Below are positions 36,838 through 45,437 of a stretch of DNA of 64,000 nt, piece after piece; the stretch's first letter is position 1, and each line of letters begins with the position of its first letter. The position numbers and the translations under genes were made by a program. The DNA lies in assembly GCF_000213575.1 (NCBI RefSeq), contig NZ_GL892013.1:1-64000 (forward strand), written 5' to 3'. The notes beneath the pieces were generated by a model. That model was not told the DNA's origin and did not search any database. It saw only the letters and a list, made by a program, of their open reading frames with translations. This stretch comes from Dysgonomonas mossii DSM 22836 (GTDB lineage Bacteria; Bacteroidota; Bacteroidia; Bacteroidales; Dysgonomonadaceae).

Positions 36838-37016
36838 TTGGTATCTAACTTAATGATTTTAGTATTACGTGTTTTGTGTTTTTTGATAGCATTTTGCCCT
36901 TGTTTCTTTGTCATGCCAAATTTGAAATGTCCGAAACCTTCGATTGGGGGTGTTGAATTTTGAGCAAACGTTGCTAAGCTAAGCATAAAAAATGCCACGA
37001 TTGTAATTCTTCTCAT
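36795..37016 (-). pseudogene. Secreted-protein gene truncated by a three-hairpin repeat
   Basis: The first 60 or so residues (signal peptide ending LATFAQ, then PIEGFGHFKFGMTKKQGQNA) are homologous to the intact protein at 36124-36630. At 36838 the coding sequence runs into repeat copy I, and the last 13 residues and the stop codon are translated from the repeat. The expected remaining 100 or so residues are not found to the left. The gene was broken by arrival of the repeat or by recombination at it. Confidence 0.75.
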
Positions 37017-37227
37017 AATTATTGTGTGTTTGTATTAGTCCTTATCTTTAAAGATAACCTTTTTTATCCAAAAACAGCTGCAATTCCCATTAATACTGGG
37101 AATGGAAAGGTTTTTCACTTGTCTTTTACAAGATACTTGCTATCGTCAGTATGAGAAAAAGAGGGCGTTTTTTGTTGGTTGCAGGGGATTTGTAATCCCC
37201 TGTTTTTTCCTCCCTCTCCTCTCCCTG

Positions 37228-37337
37228 CGTCCTTTCGGATTTAACTACGTTGATTGCTAATTGCAATCCGAAAGTTATTTTTATCCGGATTTCAAATCCT
37301 TACAATAATGTTTCGGGGTTGCAAACCCCGAAAGACG
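37228..37337. repeat. Three-hairpin repeat, copy J (reverse orientation, loop insert in hairpin 3)
   Basis: CGTCCTTTCGGATT...CCGAAAGACG. The hairpin-3 loop insert is the short version lacking CACTCCG (AACTACGTTGATTGC). Confidence 0.85.
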
Positions 37338-37661
37338 AAGTTTTCTTTCTTGTCATGCTGAACGATAGTGAGGCATCTCCTCTCTTTTTATTTGCTAACA
37401 ACGTTAAGACACTTAGTTTTCTTCATCATCGAAAAAGAGGGTCTCTTTACCCTAAAAACTCCTGCAAAACATTCCCCATACAAGAGTGTATAACCCCAAG
37501 CAAACCTTCCTGCAAAATATTAAGCATAACCGTAAGCCTTATATATAAACATAAACAAAACATAAACTATAAAAGAAAACAGTAAAAGAAAAAGCCTGCC
37601 GCTTTTTGCACCTATCATTCAAAATTGAAGAGCTATTTTATTTTTTATTCATCCTTTGGCG

Positions 37662-37724
37662 AGTAGGGGCGATGCTTTGTGCTCGCCTGTATATGAACGG
37701 GCACGGACAAGCCACTGCCCCTAC
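37662..37724. repeat. GTAGGGGC-type dispersed repeat, inverted copy
   Basis: AGTAGGGGCGA...GCCACTGCCCCTAC, the reverse of the elements at 23922 and 48353. Confidence 0.7.
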
Positions 37725-37786
37725 ATCTATTTGCATTTTATTTTTTCAAAATTATCTCATAGTACGAACTCACAATTAACAACAAA

Positions 37787-38953
37787 ATGAATACACCTAT
37801 TTACGATTGCATGATCGACGAAAGTGCCGACGACCTGACGGGCATCTATGCCATTTCGTTTGTAGACTTTCCGGCAAACCAAGTCGATTTTATCGCACTC
37901 GACAAACAACAGGAACTGCACCTCAGCCGAGACACCGCAAAGCAAGTACTCACAGGCGTTGTGCTCAAACCCGGACAACTCATCTACCGCCATTCGCCCC
38001 AAACGGGTGACTATTACATCCGCTTTTCGGAGGAGCAGGTAGAGAAAATTGCCCGCAAGATGATGAAAACAGGCGTTGCCCTGCATAGCACCACTCATCA
38101 GCACCGGTCGCCCCTTACGGGCAACTACCTCACCGAACTGTGGATAGTAGAAGACCCCGAGAACGACAAATCGAAAGCACTCGGATTTAACGACCTGCCA
38201 AAAGGTACACTCATGTGCAGCTACAAGATAGAAGACAAAAACTATTGGGAAAAGGAAGTGATGAGCGGGCACGTAAAGGGATTTTCCCTCGAAGGCTTTT
38301 TCTCTCAGCAAGTTTCCCTATCCCGCATAAATAACAAAAGTATGAATAACAAAAAGAAAAAAGTAAAACAGACATTGCTTGGGCGCATTGCAAACATGCT
38401 GTTCGACATCGATGCCGTAGAAAAAGCAGATACCACTGCCAGCGGCACGGCCTATGTGGTCTTTGTTCTTGCCGACGGCAAAGAGGCGTACGTGGATGCC
38501 GATGGATTTGTGACGCTCGATGGCGAGCAGATGGCGGCGGGAGAACACAACCTGTCGAACGGAAACCTGCTGGTAGTAGACGAGAACGGACAATTTGTGG
38601 AAACACGAGAGCCTTCCGACGATAAAACCAACCCCGAGGATGCCAAAGCCAAACAAGCATTGCGAAGCAAGAAAAGAGGAGTAAGGCTGTCCGACTTTGA
38701 CGGAAAAACGGCAGAAGCCCTCAAAGCCAAGATTGCCGAAATGCAGGCTACCATCGAACAGCTGTTGCAAGCTCTCGACGAAGCAAACGGAATGCTCGAA
38801 GATACCAAAACACAGGTGGAAGAAATGCGCCGCAAGACACCGTCGGCATATCCTGCCGTACAGCTTTCGGGCACAGGCAAGTCTCCCGCCGAGATGAGCA
38901 CAGCCGAGCGGATGGCAGCGGCTCTTAACCAAACTATCAACAGAAGAAAATAA
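37787..38953 (+). CDS. XkdF-like phage protease/scaffold protein
   Basis: A 388-residue protein. The N-terminal half (AISFVDFPANQVDFIAL, then LHSTTHQHRS and LGFNDLPKGTLMCSYKIEDK ending HVKGFSLEGFF) fits XkdF-type putative serine proteases, in which the VKGFS-like serine and an upstream His are the likely catalytic residues. The second half is charged, with a coiled coil (KAKIAEMQATIEQLLQALDE), as expected for an internal scaffold fused to the protease. It should guide assembly of the capsid encoded next and be cleaved off during maturation. An internal start at 38342 (MNNKKKKVKQ) could make scaffold alone. Confidence 0.75.
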   Translation: MNTPIYDCMIDESADDLTGIYAISFVDFPANQVDFIALDKQQELHLSRDTAKQVLTGVVLKPGQLIYRHSPQTGDYYIRFSEEQVEKIARKMMKTGVALHSTTHQHRSPLTGNYLTELWIVEDPENDKSKALGFNDLPKGTLMCSYKIEDKNYWEKEVMSGHVKGFSLEGFFSQQVSLSRINNKSMNNKKKKVKQTLLGRIANMLFDIDAVEKADTTASGTAYVVFVLADGKEAYVDADGFVTLDGEQMAAGEHNLSNGNLLVVDENGQFVETREPSDDKTNPEDAKAKQALRSKKRGVRLSDFDGKTAEALKAKIAEMQATIEQLLQALDEANGMLEDTKTQVEEMRRKTPSAYPAVQLSGTGKSPAEMSTAERMAAALNQTINRRK

Positions 38954-38965
38954 CCCCCCTCTCTT

Positions 38966-39039
38966 TTGTCATGCTGAGAGAAACGAAGCATCTCGACCCT
39001 TTTGTGGAAAGAGATCCTTCTCTGCGATCAGGATGACAA
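38966..39039. repeat. TTGTCATGCTGA...TCAGGATGACAA dispersed palindromic element
   Basis: Terminal inverted repeats TTGTCATGCTGA and TCAGGATGACAA enclose GAAACGAAGCATCTCG and AGAGATCCTTCTCTGC. Halves of the same element occur at 25876, 37350, 41934 and 60225. It lies between protease and capsid genes. Confidence 0.7.
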
Positions 39040-39085
39040 ATTGAGGCAAAATAAAAAACGACATATTAATTTAATAAATAAAATT

Positions 39086-40033
39086 ATGGCAAACATTTAC
39101 GACATTTCATCACTTACTTATCAACCGTCGTCTAACATGGATTGGTTTACAAAAGCCATCTTCGGCGGAAAGCTGATCGAAAAAGGAAAAATCACACCAG
39201 TCATCGGGGTGAAAGACGCTACACAACTCAACCTGATCGACCTCGAAGGGAATATCCTTCAGGCAGACTCACGCGATTGCTCGTGGACACCAAACCAGAT
39301 CGCCAAACTGAGCGAAAAGGAACTGAAAGTAAAAACCTACAAAATCAATCTCGAGCAGTGCATCGACGACCTCGAGCGCAAACGCACCGTATGGATGCTT
39401 AGCCCGGGTGCCAAGAATCAGGAATTGCCCGCTACCCTCGAAGAGGCAACAATGACAATCCTTGCTTCGGAACTCAGCAGCGAGATCGAAACTAAGATAT
39501 TCAAAGGCGACAGTTCGGCAGATGCAAACGACTTCGACGGAGCCGTAAAAGTATTGACCGACAGCACACAAGCTGTTAAGTTGACGGGTGTGGCACTAAC
39601 AAAGGCAAACGTATTGGCAGAAGTAGAAAAGGTATTCGCTTCCATTCCCGAAGATGTAATGGCGATGGGCTTGGAAAACGGCTCGCTGAACATCTACGTT
39701 TCGTACTCGGCATATATGAAGGTTAAGATGGCGTTGGGCGGCATCTGGGGCGACAATGTAGTGGTTAGTCCAAACTTTGCGGTAGAGGGCGACACGGTGC
39801 GCTATATGGGCGTGGAGATTGTTCCTGTGAAAGGTCTGGACGATAACGATATGATAGCCGCCGATTCTAAAAACTTCCTTGTAGGTACAGACCTCGTTCG
39901 CGACTTGGAGGAAATCCGCTTAGGGCAGTTTGCTGCTCCGAACGATAATAAGATTTTCATCGACGGACGTTTGCGCCTTGGCTTTGCTATCCCTTTCGAA
40001 GACGAAGTCGTGTTTTATAGTCCAAGCAACTAA
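39086..40033 (+). CDS. Major capsid protein (HK97-like)
   Basis: A 315-residue protein directly after the protease/scaffold gene, the standard order. An N-terminal helical stretch is followed by ITPVIGVKDATQLNLIDLEG and SWTPNQIAKLSEKELKVKTYK, then a long helix rich in Glu (EEATMTILASELSSEIETKI), and a C-terminal P/A-domain-like region with DNVVVSPNFAVEGDTVRYMG and DGRLRLGFAIPFEDEVVFY. The layout fits the HK97 fold without a recognisable N-terminal cleavage domain. The start at 39086 excludes 28 residues encoded by the upstream repeat. Confidence 0.8.
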   Translation: MANIYDISSLTYQPSSNMDWFTKAIFGGKLIEKGKITPVIGVKDATQLNLIDLEGNILQADSRDCSWTPNQIAKLSEKELKVKTYKINLEQCIDDLERKRTVWMLSPGAKNQELPATLEEATMTILASELSSEIETKIFKGDSSADANDFDGAVKVLTDSTQAVKLTGVALTKANVLAEVEKVFASIPEDVMAMGLENGSLNIYVSYSAYMKVKMALGGIWGDNVVVSPNFAVEGDTVRYMGVEIVPVKGLDDNDMIAADSKNFLVGTDLVRDLEEIRLGQFAAPNDNKIFIDGRLRLGFAIPFEDEVVFYSPSN

Positions 40034-40104
40034 TCGGCTGTTATATCTACCGACTTCTTGTTTGCTGTTCTGGTCCTTTTTTCGTGTTATGCTGAGGAAA
40101 CCCA

Positions 40105-40225
40105 CCGTCCTTTCGGATTTAACTACGTTACACTCCGTTGATTGCTAATTGCAATCCGAAAGTTAGTCTTATCCGGATTTTAAATCCTAATAATAAAGCT
40201 TTGGGGTTGCAAACCCCAAAGGACG
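40105..40225. repeat. Three-hairpin repeat, copy K (reverse orientation, loop insert in hairpin 3)
   Basis: CCGTCCTTTCGGATT, the long loop insert (TTAACTACGTTACAC...GATTGCTAA), hairpin 2, then hairpin 1 (TTTGGGGTT with AACCCCAAA) and GGACG. Confidence 0.9.
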
Positions 40226-40314
40226 AAGATAACAGAAAATATATCCAGTTTCGTGATTTTAGTGCGATTCATAACAAATAATTATAACAAACCAAAAGTA
40301 ACAAATAAATCCCA

Positions 40315-40408
40315 CCGTCCTTTTGGATTTATAATCCAAAAGCTATTCTTATCCAGATTTTAAAATCCTTATAGTATGAGTTTCGAGGTTGCAAACCCCG
40401 AAGAACGG
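40315..40408. repeat. Three-hairpin repeat, copy L (canonical, reverse orientation)
   Basis: CCGTCCTTTTGGATT...CCCCGAAGAACGG. Hairpin 3 shows compensatory change on both arms (TTTTGGATT with AATCCAAAA), keeping the pairing. Confidence 0.88.
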
Positions 40409-40487
40409 AGAGGATAAGAACAGAGAACAAAAGAAGTCAAAAAAAGAAAAGCGACAGAAAATTAACGAATCAAAAAAAATAAAAATT

Positions 40488-41024
40488 ATGTCTTGCAAAT
40501 TAACATCAAATATTACAAAGAAAACATGTGTGTATTCCGTTGCCGGTATCAAGTCGGTTTATCTGATCAATCACGATTCGGCTAACGAATACGAATTCTC
40601 GTCCGAAGGAGAAATCAGCGCCATCACGCTCGCCGACAGTGCAAAAGCCTATAAGGTAGACTTTATAGACAATACGGCTTCTTTCTCCGACGAACTGGCA
40701 CAGAATAGCAACGGCGGTAAATATCGTACGCACACCCTAAACTTCACTCTCAGCGAGTACGACTATACGATTCTTAATCAGGGTGATGCCCTCAGCCTTG
40801 GCAAGTTTACGGCTGTGGTGGTGGATAAGAGCAACCGTTCGGTGGTGCTGGGACGTATCAACGGGCTGAGCTCAACAGCGTTCAATTACGCTTCGGGTGC
40901 TGCTGAGGCTGATGCCAACGGCTGGACGGTGACAATGGCAGGAACAGAGATGGAGATCGGTCGCTTGCTCAAGGGGGAAGACGTGGTTACTGCCATTGTG
41001 GATAAGACAGTTGTAACTCCATAA
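40488..41024 (+). CDS. Phage tail tube-like protein 1
   Basis: A 178-residue protein starting MSCKLTSNITKKTCVYSVAG, with alternating strands typical of tail-tube folds (AYKVDFIDNTASFSDELAQN, then GGKYRTHTLNFTLSEYDYTI). It shares its N-terminal pattern MSC-x-L-x-x-NI-x-x-x-C-x-Y-x-x-GGI with the next protein, suggesting duplication. Stacked hexamers would form the tail tube around the tape measure protein. The start at 40488 is preferred; the upstream 33 codons are repeat-derived. Confidence 0.6.
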   Translation: MSCKLTSNITKKTCVYSVAGIKSVYLINHDSANEYEFSSEGEISAITLADSAKAYKVDFIDNTASFSDELAQNSNGGKYRTHTLNFTLSEYDYTILNQGDALSLGKFTAVVVDKSNRSVVLGRINGLSSTAFNYASGAAEADANGWTVTMAGTEMEIGRLLKGEDVVTAIVDKTVVTP

Positions 41025-41077
41025 TCTGTTCTGCGATGTAGTTGTGATATTCGCCTCCTTGTTACCCTTTGCTCTGT

Positions 41078-41223
41078 CGTCCTTTCGGATTTATAATCCG
41101 AAAGTTAGTCTTATAAGGATTTAAAATCCTTATAGTAAAGCTTCGGGGTTGCAAACCCCGAAGGACGATAGGGGTTGCAATTAGCAATCAACGGAGTGTA
41201 ACGTAGTTAAACCCCGAAGGACG
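41078..41223. repeat. Three-hairpin repeat, copy M, plus insert-bearing hairpin-1 half unit
   Basis: A canonical reverse unit (41078-41167) is followed by a second hairpin 1 whose arms are GGGGTT and AACCCCGAAGGACG and whose loop holds the same insert that other copies carry in hairpin 3. Confidence 0.9.
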
Positions 41224-41331
41224 ATTGATAGAGGAGAAAACATCACATCATAAGTTTAAATAAAACATACTTGATAAAGCGGTATTCAGCTTTGATGGCG
41301 GTTGCCGCTTTGTCTCAAAAAACAGAATAAT

Positions 41332-41895
41332 ATGAGTTGCAGATTGGTGCAGAATATAAAACACACATGCGGATACAATTCGGGAGGTATAGCCGAGATT
41401 TACCTTTTGGATATAAAGGATTTTGCAGCATATTACTTCAAAGATGATGCCTTGTACGATTCTTGTTTTGTAGATCGCATCCTCAAAGACATAGACACCC
41501 CTTACACCATGCTGTCGGAAGTCGGCGAAAGCAATTTCACCGAAACAAACGATGGTGCATTGTACAGGCAGCAACTGACCACCTTTGTGAATACCCTCAA
41601 GTCTGACAAAACCAACAATCTGCTCAAAGCCCTTGGCAACAAGTATTTGGTGGCGTTTAGGAATATGCAGGGCAATATTTACTCCTTTGGTTCCGATGGT
41701 GGGGCTACGCTTTCCTTTTCGCAGGTGTCGGGGCAATTGGGCGAAACAGCGGGATACAGCATCACCCTATCCAAAGACTCTATCTATCCTCTCTTTGAGG
41801 TGAATGCCGAGAAGTTTAACAAAATATTTGCGTTGGGAACAGAGAGCAGGAGGGTGATAGTTACCGAAAACGGAAAGTTCGCAATATTGATATAA
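41332..41895 (+). CDS. Phage tail tube-like protein 2
   Basis: A 187-residue protein starting MSCRLVQNIKHTCGYNSGGIAEIYLL, like the preceding protein at its N-terminus but different afterwards (ALGNKYLVAFRNMQGNIYSFGSDGGATLSF). This GNKYLVAFRDxxGxxxxFG pattern is common in Bacteroidetes phage tail proteins. It could be a minor tube, a tube initiator or a baseplate hub protein. The start at 41332 fits the paralogue alignment. It is separated from its neighbours by repeat copies M and N. Confidence 0.6.
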   Translation: MSCRLVQNIKHTCGYNSGGIAEIYLLDIKDFAAYYFKDDALYDSCFVDRILKDIDTPYTMLSEVGESNFTETNDGALYRQQLTTFVNTLKSDKTNNLLKALGNKYLVAFRNMQGNIYSFGSDGGATLSFSQVSGQLGETAGYSITLSKDSIYPLFEVNAEKFNKIFALGTESRRVIVTENGKFAILI

Positions 41896-41960
41896 TGCGA
41901 TGATCTCTCTTGTTTTTCGGCTTTTGCCTTTCTTGTCATGCTGAGCGGAACGAAGCATCC

Positions 41961-42050
41961 GGTCCTTTTGGATTTACAATCCGAAAGTCATTTTTATTCG
42001 GATTTTAAATCCTGATGATAAAGCTTCGGGGTTGCAAACCCCGAAGGACG
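41961..42050. repeat. Three-hairpin repeat, copy N (reverse orientation), fused to a TTGTCATGCTGA half repeat
   Basis: GGTCCTTTTGGATT...CCCCGAAGGACG with all three hairpins. The half repeat TTGTCATGCTGAGCGG...GAAGCATC ends immediately before it. Confidence 0.85.
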
Positions 42051-42142
42051 AGCGTATAAAAAGAGGAATAAAATAAATAGCATAAGAAAAGAGAATCGGA
42101 AGAACAAAGAAGATTTTAGAATAAAAACAAATCAAAAAAAAT

Positions 42143-42559
42143 ATGGCAGAAAACACTAAAATAGCAGCTATCCCCTTGTCGGAGCTTCCCGAAATCAAAG
42201 ACCCGAGCGGTTTCTGGATATTCGGTTCGAAGAAAGATAGCAACGGTGCGCTCAGCTCGGGCAAGTACCTGTTCGAGAATCTGGCAGAATATGCCAAGCA
42301 GTTGCAGCTGGAGCGTCGCATGTCGATCAATATGGGGCTTGCCTCGCCCTACGAAATGTTTATAGGCGAGGAGATGACCATCTACCGGGTAGAAGCGATG
42401 AATGTATCCAAACTATGGATAGACGGCAAAGAAGTGCCTTTGGATAAAACCGTATCGGTGAAGATAAAGGCGAAGTCGCTGGTGGAATTTAAGGTCGATA
42501 AAATCGGTACAGAGCCTACCGGCTACTTATTTATTTACGCAAAAGCTACATTACCATGA
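42143..42559 (+). CDS. Phage structural protein, baseplate/fibre adaptor-like
   Basis: A 138-residue protein starting MAENTKIAAIPLSELPEIKD, with GFWIFGSKKDSNGALSSGKY and a C-terminal small beta domain (KLWIDGKEVPLDKTVSVKIK). The N-terminal pattern (IxLSELPEIxDPxGFWIFG) recurs in Bacteroidetes phage tail regions, so it is probably an adaptor for the long fibre protein encoded downstream. Its stop overlaps the start of the next gene by 4 bp. First gene of a compact operon without repeats (42143-44798). Confidence 0.5.
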   Translation: MAENTKIAAIPLSELPEIKDPSGFWIFGSKKDSNGALSSGKYLFENLAEYAKQLQLERRMSINMGLASPYEMFIGEEMTIYRVEAMNVSKLWIDGKEVPLDKTVSVKIKAKSLVEFKVDKIGTEPTGYLFIYAKATLP

Positions 42560-42759
42560 TATACGAAGTAAAGAAAGACGAGGTCGTGTTTGAGATCGAT
42601 GATAATCTGCTGTTTGATAGTCAGCCGCAGACATTCAGGCGATTGTATAACGATCTGAAAGAAAATGACAGGGCAGACTTTGACAATTGTAATGTCCTTG
42701 TACTGGCTACAGGACGAGTGATAATAACCGAAAAAACAGAAGACGATGGGCAAGTATAA
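42556..42759 (+). CDS. Small phage protein in the fibre operon
   Basis: A 67-residue acidic protein starting MIYEVKKDEVVFEIDDNLLF, with no recognised family. It is translationally coupled to both neighbours (4-bp overlap upstream, 14-bp overlap downstream), which supports a real gene. Confidence 0.55.
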   Translation: MIYEVKKDEVVFEIDDNLLFDSQPQTFRRLYNDLKENDRADFDNCNVLVLATGRVIITEKTEDDGQV

Positions 42760-44629
42760 TTTTAGAGATAAGTATGAAGGGCTGGATGAAAGTATCGATA
42801 ATGTTGCTTTCTTTTCTGCGCTAAGTGCTACAGCCTACGATCAGAGAATCCGTTCGGTATACACAAGAACAAATCCGGCAAAGTCTCATGGCGTTGTAGA
42901 TTTGAAGAGAAACTCGGGAGTGACCAAGAATGTCTTCTCCGGCGGTATTCATACCGGCTCTATTGTTACAGAGGCGAGTGCAAATAACAACTATTTGCAT
43001 ATGGTAGGTAGCGGCATGGATAGCACGATATGGAATAAAAGTGTAAATGCTTATGGAGAAGGCTCTTCTTGGCAAAACAGTCTCTACTTCTATAACATGA
43101 CTGTAAATCAGATATCGCAGTCTATATATCGTACCGGGTATACATTTGTAAGATGTGCTATCTATTCAGACCTTTTGGGGACAAAGCATAGTTGTAAGCT
43201 CTATGCCAAGACACATACCAACGGGGGAAACTCATTCATAAATGTACCCGATAGCGTGTTATCGAATACCAATCTGGATTTGTACGACAACAGCAAGGTA
43301 ACCATCTTGAGTTCTCATGTATCCAACTACAGGAATAATTTTGTGGCATTCAACGATTGCGAATTCAAGATCGGAGCAGAAACCGAGTATAAGGCACTGA
43401 AAGGTAACACGGAAGAGGAGCTGAGAGCTGATTTTGTAGGCCGCTGTGAGGCGCAATCTATTGCCGTGGCCAATGTGACAGACATGGGCGAAACGATGAA
43501 GCAAGGCAAATGGATTTTCTCTAAAAACTCGTGTGTAGACGGTCTTGTGAAAAAAGATTCTGCGTTGCACAATTACGAAAAAAGGCATTTGGTATATTTC
43601 GGTTATTCCTTCGACAGGAGTGACGCTATCGGTATCACATCCGACAAAAGCAAGCCGGCAAGCTTTTCGCCTGCCTATGGCAATAGCTCGCTTACCATAA
43701 CAGACGGCTCTATAGCATTGGCTTCCAATATCGACGTTTCGCAGGCTGTAGCGGGGGAGTGTGCTACAAATATAATTTGGCTGGGAGGTAAATATCAGCT
43801 CAATAAGTTGAATATTATAAACAATCTTCCTGTAGATCAAGGTGTATTGATCGACAGCACGCTATCACTTTCGTCTGTTGAGGTCAATAAAGACGGAGGT
43901 GTTGTACCTTACAGCAATGGTGTGCATCGTGCCTACATTGTTCGTTCGAAGGATGATCAGGAGGCAAAGGTGAAATACAACGGAGTGACGTATAGTTCGG
44001 CTATAATTTCCCGCAACAATATTTTTAACGGAGTGGCAGGTGTCACCTCGTTTGTGCCCGAAACGTCTAACGCCATCGTGTATGAGGTGCTGGATAAGGT
44101 GCTGCACCCTACCGTTCAGATGCGTATTGTAAACAAGATACCTTCGGGTGCAATTGCTTCGGGAAGCCTGCAAGCCGGCTATTGGTATTTTGTAGAGCCC
44201 AAATTGGTGAGCGACGCTTCGGGGAGTCTGACATACAATGGAATAACCTATCCGGCATATTCTTCGTTTGTCGCAGAGGCGGGAAAATCTACTTTTTCGC
44301 TCACAGGCAATGTGCAGCTTCGAAGATGCTGGAAAGACCTCTATAACGAGAATGATTCTGATACTACGGATAAAGCTTTTTGGCAGAATGAGCAAAAGCC
44401 CAAATGGTTTGATGTATTGCCCAACGACCTGCGTTGCCTTATGAGCCTCAACAATGCGCAGCAGGCTGAAATGCAGCGAGACAAGGCTGGCAATTACATT
44501 GCATCGGGACATCCCGACTTCTACAACTCGGTGCTGGCAATGAGTGGTAACCCCGGCGAATTGGCTTTTCCTATCAAAGGGGCATTTATGCAATTGAGAT
44601 TGAAAATAACCACACAAAACCCGATATAA
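42746..44629 (+). CDS. Large phage tail fibre/appendage protein
   Basis: A 627-residue protein without a signal peptide. The middle 300 residues are rich in short strands with regular Asn/Asp/Ser turns (SVLSNTNLDLYDNSKVTILS), in the style of a right-handed beta-helix or fibre shaft. The C-terminal 130 residues include WFDVLPNDLRCLMSLNNAQQ. It sits where the first prophage has its own large fibre protein (109-3060), two genes before the lysis cassette, yet the two proteins are not alike. Role inferred from position and composition. Confidence 0.55.
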   Translation: MGKYNFRDKYEGLDESIDNVAFFSALSATAYDQRIRSVYTRTNPAKSHGVVDLKRNSGVTKNVFSGGIHTGSIVTEASANNNYLHMVGSGMDSTIWNKSVNAYGEGSSWQNSLYFYNMTVNQISQSIYRTGYTFVRCAIYSDLLGTKHSCKLYAKTHTNGGNSFINVPDSVLSNTNLDLYDNSKVTILSSHVSNYRNNFVAFNDCEFKIGAETEYKALKGNTEEELRADFVGRCEAQSIAVANVTDMGETMKQGKWIFSKNSCVDGLVKKDSALHNYEKRHLVYFGYSFDRSDAIGITSDKSKPASFSPAYGNSSLTITDGSIALASNIDVSQAVAGECATNIIWLGGKYQLNKLNIINNLPVDQGVLIDSTLSLSSVEVNKDGGVVPYSNGVHRAYIVRSKDDQEAKVKYNGVTYSSAIISRNNIFNGVAGVTSFVPETSNAIVYEVLDKVLHPTVQMRIVNKIPSGAIASGSLQAGYWYFVEPKLVSDASGSLTYNGITYPAYSSFVAEAGKSTFSLTGNVQLRRCWKDLYNENDSDTTDKAFWQNEQKPKWFDVLPNDLRCLMSLNNAQQAEMQRDKAGNYIASGHPDFYNSVLAMSGNPGELAFPIKGAFMQLRLKITTQNPI

Positions 44630-44630
44630 T

Positions 44631-44798
44631 ATGGCAGACTTGAACAATAGGGACGTAGAGACAATGTCTCTGCAAAACAGTAAGATCAGTTTGATATTGA
44701 TCGAAAAATCAGAAACAGGCGAGAAGAGCCGTAGTAAAGTGGAGGCGGTATTTATTAATAAATCGCCCGCCGGACTCAACTACGGTACATTCTTGTAA
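44631..44798 (+). CDS. Short phage protein of 55 residues between fibre and holin genes
   Basis: ATG at 44631 follows the fibre stop by one base, and the frame runs to TAA at 44796-44798. The product starts MADLNNRDVETMSLQNSKIS and ends SPAGLNYGTFL. The one-base spacing to the fibre gene and the good codon use support translation. No family was recognised. Confidence 0.55.
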   Translation: MADLNNRDVETMSLQNSKISLILIEKSETGEKSRSKVEAVFINKSPAGLNYGTFL

Positions 44799-44836
44799 CC
44801 TTGCTGCAGGGTATATCAAAAATAAGAACCCTCGCT

Positions 44837-44926
44837 ACAGGGGATTTGCAATCCCCTGTTTCGTGAATCTTCGGGATTACAAATCCCGAAGGACAGCGGA
44901 GAACGGGATTACAAATCCCGAAGGAC
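44837..44926. repeat. Palindromic repeat, copy O (three GATTnCAAATC hairpins)
   Basis: CAGGGGATTTGCAATCCCCTG, then CTTCGGGATTACAAATCCCGAAG and CGGGATTACAAATCCCG, each a simple hairpin, ending GAAGGACGG. A variant family member with no hairpin 2. Confidence 0.7.
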
Positions 44927-45002
44927 GGGAGGGACGAGCGAAAACAATCCGACATTTTTTATTCATCACAAAAGCAACAAACAAATAAATAAAAAATAAC
45001 TT

Positions 45003-45437
45003 ATGACATACACCGATAATTTTTTAGTAGGGCTTCTCGATTTCTTTATCTGGGCTAAATGGCTCTTGATCTTGGCGCTCACACTAACGCTTGCCGACCT
45101 GAGGTTTGGAATAGCCGCCGCCAAAGCAAGAAAAGAAGACGTGAAGAAATCGAAGGCGGTGCGCCGTACAATCGACAAGATTACCAGCTATATCATCTGG
45201 GTTATACTGGCGTACACCTTCGGACAGGCATTTGCCTTGCCCTTTGGCGTGGAATTGCTCCCTATGCTCATGCTTGTGATTATCTACGGCGTGGAATTGG
45301 AAAGCATTTATGTGAATTACTTTGCATCGAGAGGTAAAAACGTGAAGGTGAATATTCTAAAGTTTTTTGGAAAGAAAACCGATATGATAGAAGTAGAAGA
45401 CGAAAAGAAAAATGAAGACAAAGATGGCAAAGGTTGA
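45003..45437 (+). CDS. Phage holin (second phage region)
   Basis: A 144-residue membrane protein with hydrophobic segments at about residues 7-32, 55-75 and 79-100 and a long charged tail (VEDEKKNEDKDGKG). It precedes the GH108 endolysin gene, whose start overlaps its 3' end by 14 bp. This gives a compact holin-endolysin-spanin cassette parallel to that of prophage 1. Not obviously homologous to the holin at 3115 apart from general layout. Confidence 0.7.
   Translation: MTYTDNFLVGLLDFFIWAKWLLILALTLTLADLRFGIAAAKARKEDVKKSKAVRRTIDKITSYIIWVILAYTFGQAFALPFGVELLPMLMLVIIYGVELESIYVNYFASRGKNVKVNILKFFGKKTDMIEVEDEKKNEDKDGKG

Larger units (their letters stand above)
37017..37786. other. Long gap holding repeats between host fragment and phage protease gene
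   Basis: No gene is convincing. It contains a CAGGGGATTTG palindrome (37181-37203), repeat copy J (37228-37337), half of a TTGTCATGCTGA repeat (37350-37374) and a GTAGGGGC-type repeat (37662-37724). A plus frame at 37250-37585 is made of repeat sequence and AT-rich filler. Confidence 0.5.
40034..40487. other. Repeat-filled gap between capsid and tail-tube genes
   Basis: No gene. It contains repeat copies K and L and a half TTATGCTGA repeat (40087-40100). Confidence 0.6.

Noticed and set aside
37250-37585. 111-codon plus-strand frame between the truncated gene and the protease gene
   Set aside because: It begins inside repeat copy J and runs through another half repeat and AT-rich filler, so it is not a convincing gene.
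43259-44779. Long minus-strand frames opposite the 627-residue fibre gene
   Set aside because: The plus-strand gene fits a coupled operon with overlapping starts and stops; the minus frames have no upstream or downstream support.
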